Below are positions 11,144 to 20,430 of a stretch of DNA of 64,000 nt, piece by piece; within the stretch, counting starts at the first letter, position 1; each line of letters starts with the position of its first letter. The notes under the pieces are model-generated. The model did not search any database. It worked only from the letters and a program-made list of their open reading frames with translations, and had not been told where the DNA came from. Made by a program: the position numbers and the translations under genes. The DNA lies in NCBI GenBank assembly GCA_021732365.1, contig JAKFVD010000017.1, positions 124,001 to 188,000 on the forward strand, in the 5' to 3' direction. This stretch comes from Methylotenera sp. (GTDB lineage Bacteria; Pseudomonadota; Gammaproteobacteria; Burkholderiales; Methylophilaceae).

Positions 11144-12115
11144 TTACCATTGCCAAATAGCACGCTGCATGGCAATTCCGCGCGCACCATTTGCTAAAGC
11201 CTCTGATAAATCTGGCTGATTCATGCCGCCTAGCGCGTAAACAGGGATTGTGCTTTGCGCAATCAATTGTTGAAACTGTTGCCAGCCCAAAGCTTGCGCA
11301 TTGTTGTGGCTTTTAGTTGGCTTGACAGGTGATAGCACCACAAAATCCAAGCCCATTTTTTCTGCCTGCCCCAACTCTTGCGCATTATGGCAAGAAGCCG
11401 CGACCATTAAATCGCTTGGTTTTTCCTGTAAAGACATCAATGATGCGCTGGATAAATGCACGCCATGCGCACCCAATTTTTGCGCCAAATCCATATCGCC
11501 GTTAATAAATACTTTTGCCGCATACTTTTTTGCCATCGCAATTATTTGGCTCGAAAAAAGGGTTAAGTCTGCGCGTGATAATTGCTTTTCACGAATCTGA
11601 ATCAGCTTTAAACCTTGTTTTAATCGATTTTCAAGCGCAGCAAAAAAAGCCTGCTCTCCCATTTCGTGCAGATTGCTAATCGCATAAATAGTTGGCAAAG
11701 CAAGCGCGTGCATAATTGGCGCATTAGCTGGCAAGACAGGTGCAACGGTGATATTTGCTGGCGTCTGCCAACTTAATTGTTGGCCTTCCAAAGGCGTTAA
11801 CTCGCCTTGCCATTCGGTAACGAAATAAAAATGCAGCTGAACCGTTTTAGCTTGGGAATCATACGTGGCTGGATAATCATAACGGCGCGTTAACCAAGCT
11901 TGCGTTTTGGTGGGCGTGATGCCTAATTCTTCTTGCAACTCGCGGCTTAAGCCTTGTTGCGGCGTTTCGTTTACTTCAATTTTTCCGCCCGGAAACTCCC
12001 ACCAACCAGCCCAGCCTTTGCCTGCAGGGCGACTAGCCATTAAAAACTGACCATCAGGTTTTTGAATAATCGCAACCGCAACTTGAACAACTTTTACAGG
12101 CAAAACTTTAGTCAT
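11144..12115 (-). CDS. Nudix hydrolase fused to a ThiE-like domain
   Basis: Residues ~8-135 are a MutT-type Nudix domain (box GGKIEVNETPQQGLSRELQEELG), expected to remove oxidised nucleotides such as 8-oxo-dGTP. Residues ~140-320 resemble thiamine-phosphate synthase (LIQIREKQL, GVHLSSASL, VVLSPVKPTKSH, YALGGM). The fusion is common in beta- and gammaproteobacteria, and the ThiE half is often considered degenerate. It overlaps the DUF815 gene by 8 nt. Confidence 0.9.
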   Translation of the reverse strand: MTKVLPVKVVQVAVAIIQKPDGQFLMASRPAGKGWAGWWEFPGGKIEVNETPQQGLSRELQEELGITPTKTQAWLTRRYDYPATYDSQAKTVQLHFYFVTEWQGELTPLEGQQLSWQTPANITVAPVLPANAPIMHALALPTIYAISNLHEMGEQAFFAALENRLKQGLKLIQIREKQLSRADLTLFSSQIIAMAKKYAAKVFINGDMDLAQKLGAHGVHLSSASLMSLQEKPSDLMVAASCHNAQELGQAEKMGLDFVVLSPVKPTKSHNNAQALGWQQFQQLIAQSTIPVYALGGMNQPDLSEALANGARGIAMQRAIWQW

Positions 12116-12983
12116 TTAAGGATTGTGAAGTAAGGCCTATTTTTCCTGCATAATCACGCGCAAATTGATAAGCCACGCGACCGCTTCGCGCGCCGCGGGT
12201 GTGGGTAAATTGCAAGGCTGCTTTTTGTGCGGCATCGTCAAATTCTAAGCCAAACGTTTGCAGCCAGTTTTTCGCGATAACCAAATACTCATCTTGGTCA
12301 AATGCATAAAACGATAGCCACAAACCAAATCGCTCAGCCAGCGCAGTTTTTTCTTCTATCGTGTCACTAGGCCTGATTTCGCCATCGGCATGTTTAGTGG
12401 CTAAATTATCGGCCATATATTCTGGCATCAAATTTTTTCTGTTCGATGTCGCGTAAACCAATACATTGTTTGAGATATTCGCTACTGAGCCATCTAAAAC
12501 CACTTTTAGTGCTTTATAACTGGCATCGTTTGCTTCAAAGGTTAAATCATCGCAAAAAATCATAAATTTTTCGGGTCGTTCGCGAATCAAATGCACAATC
12601 TCACCTAAGTGAATTAAATCCTGTTTTTCTACCTCAATTAAACGCAAATTTTGCGCCGAATATTCGGTTAACAACGCTTTAATCAGCGAGGATTTTCCTG
12701 TGCCGCGCGCACCAGTCAGCAACACATTATTGGCAGGTAAACCCGCTAAAAACTGGCGCGTATTGCGCACGATTTCCGCTTTTTGCGCGTCCACAAAATG
12801 GATATTGGCTAATTGTATTTGATGCGGATGCGGAATTGCTTGCAAATGACCTTTGCCGTTTTGCATCACCCAGCGCCACGCAACGGCTTTCCAATTGATG
12901 GGCAGACTAGTCGCTGGCATTAGATTTTCCAGCTTATCAATTAAGCTTTCTGCGCGACTGATTAAATTTTCAAGCGAATTCAC
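12108..12983 (-). CDS. DUF815 family AAA+ ATPase
   Basis: A 291-residue cytoplasmic P-loop ATPase of the DUF815 family, function unknown. Walker A is LTGARGTGKSSLIKALL (near residue 90) and Walker B is FMIFCDDLTFE. A GTG start (MNSLENLISRAESLIDKLE) is chosen because the family begins with this helix. It lies 17 bp after argJ and overlaps the next gene by 8 nt, so it is part of the cysS-argJ-DUF815-Nudix run. Confidence 0.9.
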   Translation of the reverse strand: MNSLENLISRAESLIDKLENLMPATSLPINWKAVAWRWVMQNGKGHLQAIPHPHQIQLANIHFVDAQKAEIVRNTRQFLAGLPANNVLLTGARGTGKSSLIKALLTEYSAQNLRLIEVEKQDLIHLGEIVHLIRERPEKFMIFCDDLTFEANDASYKALKVVLDGSVANISNNVLVYATSNRKNLMPEYMADNLATKHADGEIRPSDTIEEKTALAERFGLWLSFYAFDQDEYLVIAKNWLQTFGLEFDDAAQKAALQFTHTRGARSGRVAYQFARDYAGKIGLTSQSLND

Positions 12984-13000
12984 GGGTTAAGTTTTGATAA

Positions 13001-14227
13001 TTAACTTCTGTAATCTGCGTTAATTTTGACGTAGTCATATGAAAAATCGCAAGTCCAAATCGTGATATTTTCACTGCCGCGATTTAACACCACGCGCACT
13101 AAAATATCCGATTCTTTCATAATCGCGGCGCCCTGTTCTTCTTTATAACTGACTGCGCGGCCACTTTTTTCGGCCACCAACACATCGCCTAAGTATAAAT
13201 CCAGTTTATCTACATCTAAATCATCAATACCTGCATAACCAATTGCCGCCAAAATACGGCCTAAGTTTGGATCGCTGGCAAAAAATGCGGTTTTAATCAA
13301 AGGTGAGTGGGCGATGGCATAAGCCACTTTGCGGCATTCCGCTTCATCTTTACCGCTCTCAACCGTTACCGTCATAAACTTGGTTGCGCCTTCGCCATCG
13401 CGCACAATGGCTTGTGCCAGCTCAATCGCCACATCGGTTAATGCATCGCGCAGCGTAATAAAATCCGCACTAGTTTCAGTAATTTCGGCGTTACCTGCAA
13501 GATTGGTCGCCATCATAATCAGGCTATCATTGGTTGATGTATCGCCATCAACCGTGATGCAGTTAAATGATTTATTCACGGCATATTGAATAATCGCTTC
13601 AAGCGCAGATTGACTAATAGCGGCATCAGTGGCGATATAGCCCAGCATGGTCGCCATGTTTGGGTGAATCATGCCACTACCTTTGCTGATACCCGTAATC
13701 GTCACCGTTTTGCCAGCTAGCTGAATCTGACGTGATGTGCCTTTGGCGACAATATCTGTTGTCATAATCGCTTCGGCGGCATTTAACCAGTTATCTTCGG
13801 TTAAGTTTTCAATCGCCGCTGGCATGCCAGCAATCACTTTGTCTACTGGTAGCGGCTCTAAAATCACACCTGTTGAAAAAGGTAATATTTGATTGGTCGC
13901 AATATTCAGCAGCTTACTTAAAGCTTCGCAGGTTTGTTTGGCGCGATTTAAACCATCTTCACCCGTGCCAGCATTGGCGCAACCTGTGTTCACTAATAAA
14001 GCACGAACGCCTGAAGTTTCGGCCAAATGTGTTTTACACAGAATAACTGGTGCGGCGCAAAAACGATTCTGCGTAAAAACGCCTGCCACGCAGCTATTTT
14101 CAGGCAAAGTCATCACTAAGATATCTTTGCGGTCTGGCTTACGCACATGGGCTTTGGCAAAGCCCAACTTAACGCCATTTATTGACAATAAATTTGAAGC
14201 TTTTGGAGCAGTTAACTTAACGGGCAT
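13001..14227 (-). CDS. argJ: Bifunctional ornithine acetyltransferase/N-acetylglutamate synthase ArgJ
   Basis: Arginine-pathway enzyme recycling acetyl from N-acetylornithine to glutamate. It is 408 residues. The self-cleavage site is the ATM in [20 protein letters not shown]; the Thr becomes the beta-chain nucleophile. [14 protein letters not shown] and DGEGATKFM are also conserved. It ends 17 bp before the DUF815 ATPase and starts 25 bp after cysS. Confidence 0.96.
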   Translation of the reverse strand: MPVKLTAPKASNLLSINGVKLGFAKAHVRKPDRKDILVMTLPENSCVAGVFTQNRFCAAPVILCKTHLAETSGVRALLVNTGCANAGTGEDGLNRAKQTCEALSKLLNIATNQILPFSTGVILEPLPVDKVIAGMPAAIENLTEDNWLNAAEAIMTTDIVAKGTSRQIQLAGKTVTITGISKGSGMIHPNMATMLGYIATDAAISQSALEAIIQYAVNKSFNCITVDGDTSTNDSLIMMATNLAGNAEITETSADFITLRDALTDVAIELAQAIVRDGEGATKFMTVTVESGKDEAECRKVAYAIAHSPLIKTAFFASDPNLGRILAAIGYAGIDDLDVDKLDLYLGDVLVAEKSGRAVSYKEEQGAAIMKESDILVRVVLNRGSENITIWTCDFSYDYVKINADYRS

Positions 14228-14252
14228 TGTCGTCCTTTTTTACTTTTATCTT

Positions 14253-15680
14253 TTATGCACGGCGCCAAGTCGTGCCCTGTGGCGTATCTTCTAAAACAAT
14301 GCCAGCATCGGCAAGCTGTTTGCGAATAGCATCAGCTTCTGCGAAGTTTTTGGATTTTTTTGCTTCAACTCTATTTAAAATCATTTGATTTATATTTGCG
14401 TCCGTGTAACCGACTTCACCAGTTGCACTTGCGGTATCACTATTAGTTGTTATATTCAAATATCCAGTTACACCAACCTGCAAAAATGCATTCGGCTCAC
14501 GCTGCAACAATCCAACGACTGTAGCAAGATTTTTGAGCAAGCTAGCAATTTCAATCGACTTGGTTTTATTCACTTCATTCGCTAAATCAAACAATACCGC
14601 CATCGCTTCTGGTGTATTAAAATCGTCATCCATCGCGACTTTAAAGCGTGCGGCTTGCGGATGATGCCAATCAATTTCTGATTCAATAATTTCATATCCA
14701 CGTAAAGCGGTATATAAGCGAGTAAGCGCTAATTTTGCGTCATCTAAATGTTTGTCCGAATAATTAAGCGGGCTACGATAGTGCGCCCGCAGAATAAAGA
14801 AACGTACCACCTCGGCATCGTATTTACTTAACACCTCACGGATGGTGAAAAAGTTACCCAATGATTTGGACATTTTTTCATCGTCTACACGCACAAATCC
14901 ATTGTGCATCCAGTAATTCGCCATTTGGCAACTATGCGTAGCCTCACTCTGCGCGATTTCGTTTTCGTGATGTGGAAACTGTAAATCTTGGCCACCACCA
15001 TGAATATCAAAATGCGCACCTAAATGTTCCGCGCTCATCACAGAGCATTCAATATGCCAGCCTGGGCGGCCTTTGCCCCAAGGTGAATCCCAATTAGGCT
15101 CGTTAGGCTTAACCGATTTCCACAACACAAAATCCATCGGGTCTTTTTTAAAACTATCCACTTCTACGCGTTCGCCAGCGCGCAAATCGTCTAAACTTTT
15201 GCCCGATAATTTGCCGTAATCGTTAAAGCTACGCACGCTGTAAAACACATCGCCATTCGCGGCATGGTAGGCATGGCCTTTTTCAATTAAGGCGCTAATC
15301 ATGTTAATCATGCCCTCAATATATTGGGTGGCGCGCGGTTCAATATCAGGGCGAATAATACCCAATTTGTCCGAATCTTCGTTCATTGCCTGAATGAATT
15401 TATTTGTTAACTTGTTAATATCACCTTCATATTCATCAAGTTCATTAGCACGTTTGATGATTTTGTCGTCAATATCGGTGATATTTCTAACATAAGTCAC
15501 TTCATAATCACTGGCACGAAACCAGCGTGTGACCATATCAAAAACCACCATCACGCGCGCATGACCTAAATGGCAAAAATCATAAACCGTCATACCGCAC
15601 ACGTACATGCGCACTTTATTCGGCTCAATCGGGGTAAAAGTTTGTTTATCGCGGCTTAGCGTATTGTAGATTTTTAGCAT
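14253..15680 (-). CDS. cysS: Cysteinyl-tRNA synthetase
   Basis: Class I synthetase charging tRNA-Cys. It is 475 residues. The HIGH-type motif is [10 protein letters not shown] (near residue 33) and the KMSKS-type motif is [13 protein letters not shown]. The zinc Cys/His set includes [19 protein letters not shown] and [12 protein letters not shown]. Probably the first gene of the leftward run that includes argJ. Confidence 0.97.
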   Translation of the reverse strand: MLKIYNTLSRDKQTFTPIEPNKVRMYVCGMTVYDFCHLGHARVMVVFDMVTRWFRASDYEVTYVRNITDIDDKIIKRANELDEYEGDINKLTNKFIQAMNEDSDKLGIIRPDIEPRATQYIEGMINMISALIEKGHAYHAANGDVFYSVRSFNDYGKLSGKSLDDLRAGERVEVDSFKKDPMDFVLWKSVKPNEPNWDSPWGKGRPGWHIECSVMSAEHLGAHFDIHGGGQDLQFPHHENEIAQSEATHSCQMANYWMHNGFVRVDDEKMSKSLGNFFTIREVLSKYDAEVVRFFILRAHYRSPLNYSDKHLDDAKLALTRLYTALRGYEIIESEIDWHHPQAARFKVAMDDDFNTPEAMAVLFDLANEVNKTKSIEIASLLKNLATVVGLLQREPNAFLQVGVTGYLNITTNSDTASATGEVGYTDANINQMILNRVEAKKSKNFAEADAIRKQLADAGIVLEDTPQGTTWRRA

Positions 15681-15770
15681 GAATAAAAGATAAAAATAGA
15701 GTTATGACATTAAATTTACACAATTTTGCGTTAAAAACTAACTAATCGGCCCTGTATCTTAAATGGGCTA

Positions 15771-15799
15771 TTGGATGTTGGCTACGCTATTGATAGAAT
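15771..15799 (+). promoter_or_regulatory. Sigma-70 promoter before the TPR gene
   Basis: TTGGAT at 15771-15776 and TAGAAT at 15794-15799 with a 17-bp spacer, about 35 bp before the ATG. Good geometry, imperfect hexamers. Confidence 0.55.
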
Positions 15800-15832
15800 G
15801 GCGTTTTAATTAACGCATTTGAGTATATCACA

Positions 15833-16828
15833 ATGAATATTCGCAGCCGCTCGCTATCTAAACTACTCATTCAATTTTTGTTCGCGCTGAGTTTTATCAC
15901 GTGTAACGTTTTTGCAGATGAGCTTAAAGATATTTCGCAACTATCTGACCAAGGCCAACAAGCAGCAGCGCTTGAACGTGTGAATGCTTATTTAGCAGCC
16001 AACCCTAAAGATCCGCAAGCGATGTTTATGAAAGGCATTATTCTGGTTGAAAGCGGTAAACGTGACGATGCGATTAAAACCTTTACTGATTTAACCTCAA
16101 AATATCCAAACTTGCCTGAGCCATACAACAACTTAGCTGTGTTGTATGCCGATGCAGGTGAATACGATAAGGCGAAAAAAGCACTCGAAACTGCGATAAA
16201 AACCCATCCAAGTTATGCCACTGCACACGAAAATTTAGGTGATATTTATGCACGTATGGCGTCTGAAGCTTATGACAAAGCATTACAGCTAGATAACGGC
16301 AACTCACGCGCGCAAAGCAAATTGTCGATGATTAAAGATTTATTTGGCACTGGTAATAAAGTGGTTGCAAAAGCGGATGCTAAAACAAGCAAATCTGGCA
16401 CTCAGCCAATTCGCCCAGCCGATAAAAAAGTAGAGCCAGCAAAAGTAGCTGAGCCAACTAAGGTGATGGCAGATACTTCGGCGGATGAAGAAAGAAATGT
16501 GACCGATGCAGTGGGTAATTGGGCAAAAGCCTGGTCTAGCCAAGATGTAGATAAATATTTAGCCAGCTATTCAGATAGTTTTAAAACGCCAAAAGGTGAA
16601 AGTCGCAAAGCGTGGGAGCAGCAACGTCGTGAGCGTATCAGTGCACCGAAAAGTATTAGTGTGGAATTAGCGAATCAAAATGTCACTATCGTGGATAGCA
16701 GTAATGCAAAAGTCACGTTTAAACAATCTTACAAAGGTGCAGGTAAACCAATTCGCACCGATAAAACGTTGTTACTTAAAAAAGACAATGGCAGTTGGTT
16801 GATTGAGCAGGAAATTGCATCAAATTAA
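15833..16828 (+). CDS. Exported TPR protein with SnoaL/NTF2-like C-terminal domain
   Basis: A 331-residue protein with a signal peptide (cleavage near FADELKD, residue ~29). Tetratricopeptide repeats fill about residues 30-165 (KYPNLPEPYNNLAVLYADAG is the clearest). A charged Lys/Pro linker follows, then a ~110-residue C-terminal domain starting near VGNWAKAWSSQDVDKYLASY. The next gene, an L,D-transpeptidase, has a related C-terminal domain, so the two probably act together in the periplasm. The exact role is unknown. Confidence 0.85.
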   Translation: MNIRSRSLSKLLIQFLFALSFITCNVFADELKDISQLSDQGQQAAALERVNAYLAANPKDPQAMFMKGIILVESGKRDDAIKTFTDLTSKYPNLPEPYNNLAVLYADAGEYDKAKKALETAIKTHPSYATAHENLGDIYARMASEAYDKALQLDNGNSRAQSKLSMIKDLFGTGNKVVAKADAKTSKSGTQPIRPADKKVEPAKVAEPTKVMADTSADEERNVTDAVGNWAKAWSSQDVDKYLASYSDSFKTPKGESRKAWEQQRRERISAPKSISVELANQNVTIVDSSNAKVTFKQSYKGAGKPIRTDKTLLLKKDNGSWLIEQEIASN

Positions 16829-16875
16829 GTTTTTGAATCGCAATTTGATGGAATTACAGATACAAACAAACGGCA

Positions 16876-18138
16876 ATGCACACTAATTTAAAGCTAACAG
16901 TATTAAAAAGCGTCGCTATTTTGGGTTGCGTGTTATTGCCGTGGAACGCGACAGCGGTTAACCACGGTAGCATGACAGATTTACTGCTGACGCAAAAATT
17001 CGGCAAATCGCTGGTTGAAAGCTTGCTAGTTAAAAGTCTTTTGGAAATTGCGCAAGGCAATACCAAGCAAGCGTTCGGAACGGTTAACGAACTCATTCGT
17101 ACTGCGCCCAACTTTAAACTTGCTTATTTAATTCGCGGCGATTTATTAACTGCACAAGGCCGCCCTATTGAAGCCATTGGCGGCGCAAGCACTAATAGCT
17201 CTAAATCGAATGATGAGATGATTGAAGGCTTGCGCGATGAAGCACGCACGCGCATTGACTATTACCGGTCAGACAAAAAAACCAATCAGTTGCCCAACTT
17301 GTTAATCAAGCTCACTGATGAGCAAACGCATGTCATAGTGGTGGATACCGTTAAGTCACGTTTATATTTGTATAAAAATGTTGATGGTGGCTTGGAATAC
17401 GCAGCTGATTACTACGTCACCATCGGTAAAAATGGCGCTGGCAAACAAACACAAGGCGATAAGCGCACCCCGCTTGGCGTGTATTTTGCGGGTAAAAAAC
17501 TCACGCAACCACTTGCAGATATGTACGGTGATGGTGCTTATCCACTCAACTATCCTAACGAATTAGATCAGCATCAAAACAAAAATGGATTTGGTATTTG
17601 GCTGCATGGCACGCCAACTAACACTTACAGCCGCCCACCTCGCGCCAGTGATGGTTGCGTGGTCTTGAGCAACCCTGATTTGAATGCGTTAGCGCCTATT
17701 TTGCAATCTGGCAAAATACCCGTGATTATTTCTGACAATATCGAATGGCTCAATAAAGACAAGTCTGACTTTCAATCAGAAGAACAAAAAACACTGGCTG
17801 AAGCGATAGATGATTGGCGTCAAGATTGGGTTGTGCAAGATACTGACAAATACTTAAGCCATTATTCAGAGCAATTTTTTTACAACGGCGGCCGTTATCA
17901 AAAGTGGGCAGATTACAAGCGCGGCATACAATCGGCTAAACCCAAAGTGTCGATTAATATCAACGATATTAGTATGTTTAGCTACCCAAGCGTTCAGCAA
18001 ACCGGCCAAGACAATATTGTGGTGGTGAATTTTGAGCAAGATTTTAGAAGTCCCACTTTGCAAAATAAAATGCGCAAACGCCAATATTGGATTAACGAAA
18101 ACAATCAATGGAAAATTATTTATGAAGGTGCAGCATAA
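16876..18138 (+). CDS. L,D-transpeptidase (YkuD) with SnoaL-like C-terminal domain
   Basis: Exported enzyme likely to cross-link peptidoglycan or attach protein to it. It is 420 residues: a signal peptide (to about 28), a helical region, a YkuD domain with the catalytic HGT...SDGCVVLSN signature (Cys near residue 260), then a C-terminal domain (IDDWRQDWVVQDTDKYLSHY onward). That domain resembles the C-terminus of the preceding TPR protein. The 47-bp gap implies co-transcription. The last 17 bp overlap the next gene. Confidence 0.92.
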   Translation: MHTNLKLTVLKSVAILGCVLLPWNATAVNHGSMTDLLLTQKFGKSLVESLLVKSLLEIAQGNTKQAFGTVNELIRTAPNFKLAYLIRGDLLTAQGRPIEAIGGASTNSSKSNDEMIEGLRDEARTRIDYYRSDKKTNQLPNLLIKLTDEQTHVIVVDTVKSRLYLYKNVDGGLEYAADYYVTIGKNGAGKQTQGDKRTPLGVYFAGKKLTQPLADMYGDGAYPLNYPNELDQHQNKNGFGIWLHGTPTNTYSRPPRASDGCVVLSNPDLNALAPILQSGKIPVIISDNIEWLNKDKSDFQSEEQKTLAEAIDDWRQDWVVQDTDKYLSHYSEQFFYNGGRYQKWADYKRGIQSAKPKVSININDISMFSYPSVQQTGQDNIVVVNFEQDFRSPTLQNKMRKRQYWINENNQWKIIYEGAA

Positions 18139-18748
18139 CTTAATGCAATTATTCACTCAGTTTTTAGCAGCAAGCAGTATTGTTTTAGTATTATCAGGCA
18201 GCCTGCAAGCGGCCACCAGTGTTGAGTTTCAAACCAGTCAAGGTAATTTTACAGTAGAGCTGTACCCTGAAAAAGCGCCTAAAACCGTTGAGAATTTTTT
18301 GCAATATGTAAAAGATGGTTTTTATGACAATACTATCTTTCATCGTGTGATTAATCGTTTTATGATTCAAGGCGGTGGCTTTGAGCGCGATTTATCTGAA
18401 AAAAACACGCGTGCCCCGATTGTGAACGAATCAAACAACGGCTTACTAAATGAGCTTGGTACCGTTGCCATGGCTCGCACTGCAGACCCTGACTCAGCCA
18501 CAGCACAGTTTTTTGTCAATTTGGGTGATAACCAATTTTTAAACTACACCAGCCCAGACCCAGAATCAATCGGCTATTGCGTATTTGGCAAAGTGACCAG
18601 CGGCTTAGATGTGGTACAAAAAATTGGCTTAAGTGCAACTGGCAATTTGGGTAGACATTCTGATGTGCCCATTAAACCCATCACGATCAAAAGTGCAAAA
18701 ATCGTTTCTGCTGAGGCTAAACCAGCAGCAAAACCTGAAGCCAAATAG
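18122..18748 (+). CDS. Periplasmic cyclophilin-type peptidyl-prolyl isomerase
   Basis: Proline isomerase for folding exported proteins. The frame opens earlier, but the ATG at 18122 gives a proper signal peptide (MKVQHNLMQLF... to SLQAAT) and has GGAAA upstream. This makes it 208 residues, with cyclophilin motifs FHRVINRFMIQGGG and ATAQFFVNLGDN. It overlaps the transpeptidase gene by 17 nt. PpiA-like by location of the signal peptide. Confidence 0.9.
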   Translation: MKVQHNLMQLFTQFLAASSIVLVLSGSLQAATSVEFQTSQGNFTVELYPEKAPKTVENFLQYVKDGFYDNTIFHRVINRFMIQGGGFERDLSEKNTRAPIVNESNNGLLNELGTVAMARTADPDSATAQFFVNLGDNQFLNYTSPDPESIGYCVFGKVTSGLDVVQKIGLSATGNLGRHSDVPIKPITIKSAKIVSAEAKPAAKPEAK

Positions 18749-18812
18749 CTAGTCTAGAAACCTGACTAACTTCTAATCTATTCAATTTATTCGTATTTAA
18801 AAGGATCTACCT

Positions 18813-19304
18813 GTGGTTAAACTTACTACCAATTTTGGCGACATTACCCTTGAACTTAACGCTGAAAAAGCACCAATAACTGTCGCCAACTTTTTGCAAT
18901 ATGTAGAGAGTGGTTTTTACAGCGATGTTATTTTTCATCGCGTGATTGATGGTTTTATGATTCAAGGCGGTGGTTTTGACACCTCAATGAAACAAAAAAA
19001 GACCGTTGCCGAAATTAAAAATGAAGCTGATAACGGCTTAGCTAATGATAAATATACGATTGCCATGGCGCGCACTTCTATCCCAGATTCTGCCAGCAGT
19101 CAGTTTTTTATCAACGTTGGCAATAATGATTTTCTAAATCATACTGCACCAACTTCTAGTGGCTGGGGCTATTGTGTATTTGGCAAAGTAATCGAAGGTA
19201 TGGATGTGGTGGACAGAATTAAGGCAGTTAAAACAGGTAACAAAGCAGGCCATCAAGATGTGCCTTTAGAGCCAGTCATCATTAAAAGTGCGGTTGTTTG
19301 CTAA
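18813..19304 (+). CDS. ppiB: Cytoplasmic cyclophilin PpiB
   Basis: Peptidyl-prolyl isomerase, 163 residues and without a signal peptide. The start is GTG with AAGGAT upstream ([15 protein letters not shown]). Motifs [14 protein letters not shown] and [13 protein letters not shown] are shared with the upstream paralogue, with which it is clearly a duplicate; the signal peptide separates the two compartments. Confidence 0.94.
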   Translation: MVKLTTNFGDITLELNAEKAPITVANFLQYVESGFYSDVIFHRVIDGFMIQGGGFDTSMKQKKTVAEIKNEADNGLANDKYTIAMARTSIPDSASSQFFINVGNNDFLNHTAPTSSGWGYCVFGKVIEGMDVVDRIKAVKTGNKAGHQDVPLEPVIIKSAVVC

Positions 19305-19348
19305 TTAATCAATGCGTTAAATAGGCTTTAACTAAACCGCGCTAGCCC

Positions 19349-20083
19349 ATGGAATCCAAGCCACATAGCCTATTTATTTCTGACTTACATTTATGTGATT
19401 CGCGGCCCAACATTACACAAGCTTTTATTGGTTTTTTGCATGAAACCGCTGTAAAAGCACAAGCACTTTATATTTTAGGTGACTTATTCGAATATTGGGC
19501 TGGCGATGACGCGATTGAAGCAGGCAATCAGCAAGCAGTTATCGCTGCTCTTAAAGACCTTAATAACCAAGGCGTAGCGCTGTTTTTTATGCACGGCAAC
19601 CGCGACTTTTTGTTAAATGACGGCTTTGCGCAGGCGACATCAGGCACCATTTTGGCAGACCCAACTTTGCTGCATCTTTATGGCAAACCCGTTCTAGTTA
19701 GCCACGGCGATATACTTTGCACGGATGATATTGCCTACCAACAATTTCGCACTCAAGTACGTACCCCCGCATGGAAAAATCAATTTTTAAGTCAGCCTCT
19801 TGATGCACGTATTGCTTACATTGAGCAAATTCGCCTTAAAAGTGAGCAGGAAAAATCCCTTAAAAGCATGCAGATTATGGATGTGAATCAACAGGCTGTA
19901 GAAGCGATGTTGCGCGAATATCATTACCCGCCTGTATTGATTCATGGTCATACACATCGGCCTAACAAGCATATTATCGCGATAGACAACCATGTTTGCG
20001 AACGCTGGGTGCTGGGTGATTGGTATGAGCAAGGTAGCTATTTAAAGCTAGATGAGAGTGGTTGCCAGCCACAATCTCTTTAA
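19349..20083 (+). CDS. lpxH: UDP-2,3-diacylglucosamine diphosphatase LpxH
   Basis: Peripheral membrane enzyme making lipid X in lipid A synthesis. It is 244 residues, a calcineurin-like phosphoesterase with the metal motifs FISDLHLCDSRP, LGDLFEYWAGDD, FMHGNRDFLL and the late LIHGHTHRPNKH. It follows ppiB by 44 bp; ppiB-lpxH adjacency is common in proteobacteria. Confidence 0.96.
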   Translation: MESKPHSLFISDLHLCDSRPNITQAFIGFLHETAVKAQALYILGDLFEYWAGDDAIEAGNQQAVIAALKDLNNQGVALFFMHGNRDFLLNDGFAQATSGTILADPTLLHLYGKPVLVSHGDILCTDDIAYQQFRTQVRTPAWKNQFLSQPLDARIAYIEQIRLKSEQEKSLKSMQIMDVNQQAVEAMLREYHYPPVLIHGHTHRPNKHIIAIDNHVCERWVLGDWYEQGSYLKLDESGCQPQSL

Positions 20084-20148
20084 CGATATTCTGCTAATAT
20101 CACAACATGTCATGACGACTTAACACATAAAAATGTTTAAAAATAGCC

Positions 20149-20424
20149 ATGAAAAAATTATTAGTGTGCACTAACTATCGCGCCAATCCCAACAATCCTT
20201 CATGTGCTGCGCGTGACAGTTCGTTAATATTGAGCGCTTTATCGAAGCAGTGCCAGCAAAATAATCTACCGATTGAGGTGGAAGAAAGTCTTTGTTTAGG
20301 TTTTTGCCAAATTGGGCCAAATGCACGCTTAGCGCCAAATGGGCCATTTTTTCATGATGTTTCACTTGATAAGTTAAGCACGATTATCATTGCTGCTAAA
20401 AATTTCACTCAAAATGAGGGTTAA
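20149..20424 (+). CDS. Small (2Fe-2S) thioredoxin-like ferredoxin
   Basis: A 91-residue protein of the thioredoxin-fold ferredoxin family. Four Cys in the spacing of the 2Fe-2S site are visible: Cys 7 and 18 (LLVCTNYR, PSCAARDS) and Cys 48 and 52 (SLCLGFCQIGPN). Partner and role unknown. Ends 6 bp from the HD-GYP gene, convergently. Confidence 0.85.
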   Translation: MKKLLVCTNYRANPNNPSCAARDSSLILSALSKQCQQNNLPIEVEESLCLGFCQIGPNARLAPNGPFFHDVSLDKLSTIIIAAKNFTQNEG

Positions 20425-20430
20425 GTCAAA

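Noticed and set aside
18032-18121. Longer N-terminus for the periplasmic cyclophilin
   Set aside because: The extra 30 residues lie inside the transpeptidase gene and would bury the signal peptide.
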